64,000 bases of DNA, from positions 12,105,501 to 12,169,500 of the forward strand of contig OU612070.1 in the NCBI GenBank assembly GCA_914767715.1, given 5' to 3'. The DNA is from Membranipora membranacea. Its lineage: Eukaryota; Bryozoa; Gymnolaemata; Cheilostomatida; Membraniporidae. The notes under the pieces were generated by a model. It was not told the origin of the DNA and searched no databases. It saw only the letters and a list, made by a program, of their open reading frames with translations. How positions within the stretch are numbered: the first letter of the stretch is position 1; every line of letters starts with the position of its first letter. Shown here one piece after another: positions 58,705 to 64,000 of the stretch. The position numbers were made by a program, and so were the translations under genes.

Positions 58705-58945
58705 CTTGAAGCTTTTGGCAAAGCTCCTTTGTGTAACCTAGGAGGTGTTCGGCTATCACAAAGCATGCCACAAACTTGGTTGATTTCATGTGGGTAGCCA
58801 AGCCAGATGCTTCCACAATGGTCTTACAATCCCAGTTTGGCCCCGTCATACTCTCCAGTGACACAATTACGTGTGAGAATATCATCTTCAGCTCCATCAT
58901 CGTCGACTGTCGCTCAACCCATCGTGTTTCACATAAGACCTTGAG
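58705..58945 (-). pseudogene. hAT-type transposase or domesticated hAT exon
   Basis: After the acceptor TTGATATAG the frame reads LKVLCETRWVERQSTMMELK, then TGPNWDCKTIVEASGLATHM and FVIAEHLLGYTKELCQKLQ, and ends at a CAAG/GTAAGT donor. The L-C-x-T-R-W-V-x-R block and the helix ending LQGK are characteristic of hAT-family transposases of the ZMYM/TTF and DUF4371 type. The exon is open and well bounded, so it could belong to a live or domesticated gene. Neighbouring hAT blocks (DDE partner, C-terminal dimerisation) were not found. Confidence 0.6.
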
Positions 58946-59107
58946 CTATATCAAGATAAAGAAAATCCAACGAAGATTTAATATAACACTGAAAAAATCC
59001 TTAGGTGAGAGTCACTCTCGACTAGCTAGCTATGTGAAAAAGTCATCTAACATGATGAGTGATGGCGGATCCAAACTATCAAGCTCAATGGCTTACTTCT
59101 ACAAAAT

Positions 59108-59676
59108 CTACAACAAATCTGATTTCCTGGAAGTTAAATCACTGGGACTGTTGATAGCTAATCCATACATTGCTGATACATATGGCATTGCTTCAAGTAG
59201 CTCCTGTTTCTGTAAGTCTGTCAAACGGGTAGTTCTTGTGATAGTACCTGGATCTGATAGATTCACAACTTCTCCCGTGTTTGTAGAGGTAGTTGGCTGA
59301 TCAACTACCATAGGCCCACCCGCTAAAAGCAAGGTAACAGTATATTATACAACAAAATCAGAATATCATTTCTCTGGATATGTTTGTTCAAGTTCAACGC
59401 AATCAACGAGTGAACTGAACTAATTTAAAGTTGTTAGTAATGTCGCACTACTTCATTGAAATAGACACAACGGATCTAGCGGACCATGAGTTTAGATAAT
59501 GCTAACTTTCGGACCATGAGACATCAATTTAAGTAGAACTGTAGCTAACTGAAACTAACTGTAACTAAGGTCATGCGGATGAATGAGATAGAGAGATAAG
59601 CCATGCAAATTCTAACTTACCATCCTCTTCCGGTTCAAGCGTAGTCAAAACTACACTGGAACTTTCATTGTCAAGC
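59108..59676 (-). other. Two exon-like segments upstream of the hAT exon
   Basis: 59676-59621 (LDNESSSVVLTTLEPEED, acceptor AACATACAG, donor GTAAGT, phase 1 out) joins in frame to 59322-59108 (GGPMVVDQPTTSTNTGEVVN then LTDLQKQELLEAMPYVSAMY). The second segment has no convincing donor before its TAG. Family unknown. They may be the start of the hAT-like gene or an unrelated short gene. Confidence 0.35.
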
Positions 59677-59769
59677 CTGTATGTTTGAAGAAAACATATC
59701 TTTTTCATTGCTACTCATTTATGATGGCAGTGAAATACACACTCAGAACCAGCCATTTGTCTTACTGAG

Positions 59770-59942
59770 TGACTGGTCTCTCTTAACCTTCAAGCCTAAC
59801 AAGGCAGGGTGAAGGAGAGATCAGTCAGTTAGAAAAGTGGCTAGTTACTTAGTAACTAGCAACTTTTCTAACTGATTAACATAGGCTAGTACCTGCTGTG
59901 TTCTAGTAACTTACTAGAACACAACAGGTACTAGCCTATGTT
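59770..59942. repeat. Three consecutive near-perfect hairpins
   Basis: Hairpin 1: 59770-59797 with 59802-59827, imperfect. Hairpin 2: 59825-59848 with 59852-59875, 24-bp arms, one mismatch, 3-nt spacer (its left end overlaps hairpin 1 by three bases). Hairpin 3: 59878-59909 with 59911-59942, 32-bp arms, one mismatch, 1-nt spacer. Between hairpins 2 and 3 only two bases remain. No coding potential. Confidence 0.85.
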
Positions 59943-61380
59943 GACTATCCTTGTCATCACAAACAAAGCTATCTTATCAAGACAGGCCAGTCCCAGCTGT
60001 GATTCAGTACACATGTTCTTCATCTCCAGACAACACATAGGACTTGAAGATGTGCTGTTTGCACAACAACAAACAACACTTCCTCAAGTCTAATGAGCAA
60101 CAGGAGAAGACAGAAGTCCTATAAAATAAAAATCAACAAGGGATGATTGGACAGGGATGATGTTATGTGTGGGTACTTTCCTTTATCAACCTTTGCTCCC
60201 CTTTGCTTTGAACTCTCACCTTGCAGTTTTTGCTTGATTTGAGTCACCACCAAAAAAGTCTGTCAGTTTTCTTTGCCATTGTTTTATTATTTCTCTCAGC
60301 GATCCAGACTTTCTCAAAATTGTGATTGCACACATGTGACATTGATAACTTCAGTTTTGACTACTGTGTTTTTATTGCTTGTAAATGTATTTTATTAGAG
60401 TTATCAGTATTCTGGGATTTCCATTGCATTGACCAATCAGGTGGGCTATTTGTAACATTGGGCCAATCATCTCAGCCTCGCAACTGCGGGCCTACAATGT
60501 AAACAAAGCAACCATATTGGCGTTGAATTCAAAACAGTTGTGCTTACAAATTCTTGAAAAAGGTGAGGGAAAAGAGGACTTTTATGGAATTTCGAAGCCC
60601 AGCGGATGGGTTTCGCGCAACTATGGCGCCCTATGGCAAAGGGCACCACTGCCAGTTTGATTCGTTGTTTATAAAGGGCTTTTGAATCCTGCATATTATA
60701 ACCCTCAACCCTGTCTAGAAAAAGCATGGGCTAAACAAACACAACATTATTAGCGTCTCTTTCAACCTCTTACCTTTGGTAGACCAATTGTAACTGTTTT
60801 AATCTGGTTGAAGTGCTGATCACTCATTAATGTCAGATTCTGCTGTGCAAGACTCCAGTAAGTACGTTTGTTGGTGAAAATATTGGTGAAAATAATAGAA
60901 AATCAGAGGATTTTGGAGAAAAGTGAAACTGGGAGTCATGAGGGAGGAGGCCCACAATATGATCCCATCTACTTTATTGAAAGAAAAATTAAATAAAAAT
61001 CCATAAAATTTTATTACGTCATTGTAAAAAAATACAACGATGCTTACAATTTAAGTCATCAAGGTGATTGTAAAGTTTGAAATTATTTTCTCCTGGAAAG
61101 ACAACTACTAATTACTATAATTCCGCTCAGTCAGCCAGCAACTTCGGATTATTTTTTTTGAGACTAATTGATTGCGATAATTACCCGTATCTAATATTTC
61201 TGATGACATATCACTGGTTATTCTAAGATGTGTGAAGATATTCAATTAACTTAATAAATCAGTGTTAAAATACAATAGCATGAATGTCAACTGATATTAA
61301 TAAATGTAAAAAAAGCAAATCATATTGTATGTCAAAAAATATGTTTCAATGTATATTTAGTTGGTAACTAGTAGAGATTC
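59943..61380. other. Intergenic, possible promoter near 60.5 kb
   Basis: No supported exon. Around 60480-60570 the plus strand has AAGCAACCATATTGGCG followed by AAAAAGGTGAGG, which looks like a 5' untranslated exon ending at a donor. No downstream partner exon was found. The remainder is AT-rich. Confidence 0.3.
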
Positions 61381-61381
61381 G

Positions 61382-63820
61382 TCAAAAAAGTTCAGTCAAC
61401 TTTTCGGTGACTGATTCTTCTTCCGTCTTGTGGTCACTTTTGTTGGCGCGATTAACCGATACCTCTGTATTGCTCCTCTCATCACAGTAAATGTGATTCG
61501 TCGGGCAGTGCAGATACCCCTTATGAGAGTCAGCATGGTGATAATCACCATGGTTACTTGATAGCCTCCCACTGTTCTCAACAGCTGTGCCATAGCTTGA
61601 ACAGCAATCACAGTTGCTATCCAGATCAAAACTGTCATCGCGACTTAACCGCTGATTGTTGGAGAATGGACATTTATTTGATTGCTCGGTAAAACTTTTG
61701 AACCTGAGTTTGACACAATCAGCTCCAGTGCTTGAGGAGCCTACACTGTCTTGATTGAAAATTTCGCAGCCTGATTCACTGACATGATTGACATCAGTTC
61801 CAGAATCAACGTCAGCATATTTATCAACTTCTTTTGATTGTTTATTGATATGTTGATTGAATAGCCAACGGTCTCTGTGCCACTGTTGTCTTGTCTGGTG
61901 AGATTCCCATGGACGCGTTTCAGTCCACTGATCGTCATAGGTGGCGCTGTCTGCTTCCTCTAAAGTTTCAGGTACTCTTGCTGAATCCGAAGGTCGGCGA
62001 GACTCGGAAGTGTCGATTGTACTTGCGCTAGGAGACCTATCTGATATTGGAGACACTCCACATATACTGTGTCTCTAAAATGATATACAACTTTCTTTTT
62101 GTGACATGACATCAATTTCTTTTGTTTAATAGCTACCAACATCTTTGAAACCACTTGAACGACAAGTGAATTCGGCAGATAACATGTTTAGCTGGCATCA
62201 AGGCTGAGTTATATTGATGAGTTCAGTATAGTCGTGAGAGAGGACAACTTTTCAGGCTAAAGTATTGTCGATATATATCTTGTCAAAGGACTAGTTGTAG
62301 AATAAAACATTTCGCATAAAATTGTATTGGTTATTGAATATCAGTGATCACCTAAATTAGGTCGAGAAAAGACATGATTCTTCATTGACAGATCCTTTCT
62401 GCAGGTACTAGTTACTGTCATTTTTACTAGTTTAACGTGACATGAAATGCAGACAGGGGAAGTAAAAGATGTATTATTTTGCAGACATCTCTTTTCAAAT
62501 CTTCTCATCTTTTTAGGTATTCCGTAAAACGTTCTCAGCGAATTCGTAGTATCCACAATAAAATGAGATTAAGTTTGTACATAAGTACCTTCATGCTTCT
62601 ATTTCTATAGCTACTGTTGGTTGCTTTGTTATCCAGAATCTTCATAGCATACTCCCGTATACTCAGGTCATTGTCAAATCTGGATATCTCATTACTGTTA
62701 GAAACTCTGTTAGCACCAGGACTCATGAGGTGTGTTAAACCATTATGTGCCATGTCCACGCTATTTCTACCTCTGATACTCGATCCTAAATAAATTAACA
62801 TCAACATTTTGAACTTCCAGCTTAAATGATAGGACCAGAAATCCCCTCAAACAATGAGGGTGTGGTAAGTTAGACAATCTTAGGTTGATCACAAAAGGAA
62901 ATAAGGTCCCCAACAACATATTTTGGTAACGGAATTGAATTGGCTGCAATGAGGTGCACTAGATTTCCACAATTAATAGAGTCACACAGAGTATTATGAA
63001 GTCAAGCAAATGGAAATATTTCATTGACGGAGATGCCTGGTCGGTAATTACCAGGTACATGGTAAGAGGTACCATGAGAGTACCCTCTACTTATTGAGAA
63101 ATATAAATCCGTTGTAGAAATTTCTGAAGGTTAATGCGTAAGAGAAAAAGAAACCAGGTCTCTACGGAGCCTCAAACGCTGAACCCACTTTCACGTTGGC
63201 CTTAAAAGCTATATATTTATATACTACATATCACACATACCTCTGCCCTCAGTAACAGAGGACGCATTGGTCAACTGAGTTGTATTAGACATGGTGGATA
63301 CTGTATGTCTGAGCTTTTTATGCCTGCAGACTGTCCCTCCAAAGGTGCCTACGTTAGGTTTGTTTTTCATATTACAGGTGATACCGCATGTGTTGAGAGT
63401 GACCTAAAATACATTGGATCTTTGTCATGTTTATTGGTATTGAGGTTGCAATCTATACCATGTACAGCATATGTACAGTAGCAATGGTGGCACACAGGCT
63501 GTTTGATGTTTTTGTCACATGATCAATCGATCATAATCTGGTCAGTGCAGTACAGCATGATGAACACATAATTGTGCGACTGTGAATCTTAAGAATAATG
63601 ATTCTAACAAAATCGAGAAATTTATCATGTTTTTTAATGTCATATGTAACAGGAATAGATTTGGTACTCACCTTGAAATCCTTTCTGAATTGTTTTGTGA
63701 TGATGGCATAGAGTAAAGGGTTGGTGCAGGCATTAAACGGGTAAAATATTACAAGTACTATCTTTGCCATGTATAGACCACTCTCTGTGTTAATTAATGA
63801 TTGCTGCACATCTATGCCTC
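61382..63820 (-). CDS. LGR-type GPCR (glycoprotein-hormone-receptor-like), TM7 and C-terminal tail
   Basis: Four exons chain in phase: 63820-63672, 63403-63241, 62785-62589 and 62074-61382 (stop TGA). The first encodes TM7, [20 protein letters not shown], which contains the class A NPxxY motif as NPLLY, then [12 protein letters not shown] at the start of helix 8. This wording (PFNACxNPxLYAI.TKQFR.D) is closest to leucine-rich-repeat GPCRs of the glycoprotein hormone/bursicon receptor type; the LRR ectodomain and TM1-6 would lie beyond the right edge. [13 protein letters not shown] in exon 2 has Cys suited to palmitoylation. The tail of about 350 residues is Ser/Asp/His-rich with no known domain. 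The exact LGR subtype is uncertain. Confidence 0.75.
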
Positions 63821-64000
63821 CTGAAACCAAATGCCAACGAGCAAAATATGAATAAGCTTCGGTGCTTTGTTTACCAAGAAAATACTGACAATACATGTCT
63901 CTATAAATTTTAAGATCATTGAAGCTGTCGGTGAATACAAATCATAATAAAGAATAAATATAGCAGATTTTGTGTTAAGAGCTTACTGCACCTGTTTGTA

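Noticed and set aside
58776-59300. Plus-strand frame of 174 codons
   Set aside because: It is antisense to the hAT exon and the exon-like segments, and has no recognisable motif.
60467-60727. Minus-strand frame of 86 codons
   Set aside because: No motif, no splice partners. The opposite strand looks more like a 5' untranslated exon with donor.
1-64000. CRISPR arrays, bacterial operons, rRNA
   Set aside because: No regularly spaced repeats, no operon layout and no rRNA-like sequence; splice signals and TE content show animal nuclear DNA.

Overview
The window is animal nuclear DNA. It is AT-rich, with multi-exon genes whose introns run from under 100 bp to a few kb, GT-AG junctions whose phases agree from exon to exon, and many transposable elements. 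The repertoire (a fucolectin/FN3 receptor, a nucleotidyltransferase-TPR protein, an LGR-type GPCR, and BEL/Pao, Ty3/gypsy, hAT and LINE remnants) fits a non-vertebrate, probably marine, metazoan. I cannot name the species. Exon borders were read by eye from splice signals and frame continuity. No RNA genes or CRISPR were seen.

Layout. (1) 0.3-15.0 kb, minus strand: 25 exons of one large single-pass receptor with three F5/8C (fucolectin-like) domains, seven FN3 domains, a juxtamembrane module, a transmembrane helix and the start of a cytoplasmic tail. It resembles receptor tyrosine phosphatases, but the catalytic part would lie off the left edge. A truncated LINE sits in one intron, and one exon carries an in-frame TGA. 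(2) 15.2-26 kb: gene-poor DNA with a few small repeats. (3) 26-39 kb, minus strand: a gene coding for a DUF294/GlnD-like nucleotidyltransferase fused to tetratricopeptide repeats. Its second intron holds a full-length BEL/Pao LTR retrotransposon (30244-38830) in antisense orientation. (4) 39.5-45.1 kb: direct repeats and two decayed Ty3/gypsy copies in opposite orientations. (5) 46.2-56.3 kb: a recent 5-kb tandem duplication. Each copy contains two older diverged half-units, and the first half-unit carries a PIF/Harbinger-like MITE. (6) 57.9-59.7 kb: LINE and hAT remnants, then a cluster of three back-to-back hairpins. (7) 61.4-63.8 kb, minus strand: the 3' end of an LGR-type GPCR gene (TM7 and a long Ser-rich tail).

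The observation I rate highest is in the BEL/Pao element. The bases directly after its 5' LTR, where a tRNA primer-binding site is expected, are instead a perfect 22-nt reverse complement of a stretch inside the same LTR near the likely RNA start. That is the geometry of self-primed reverse transcription, known from the Tf1/sushi group of Ty3/gypsy elements. The copy itself is broken: stop codons, frame changes and loss of the RT catalytic YxDD segment.
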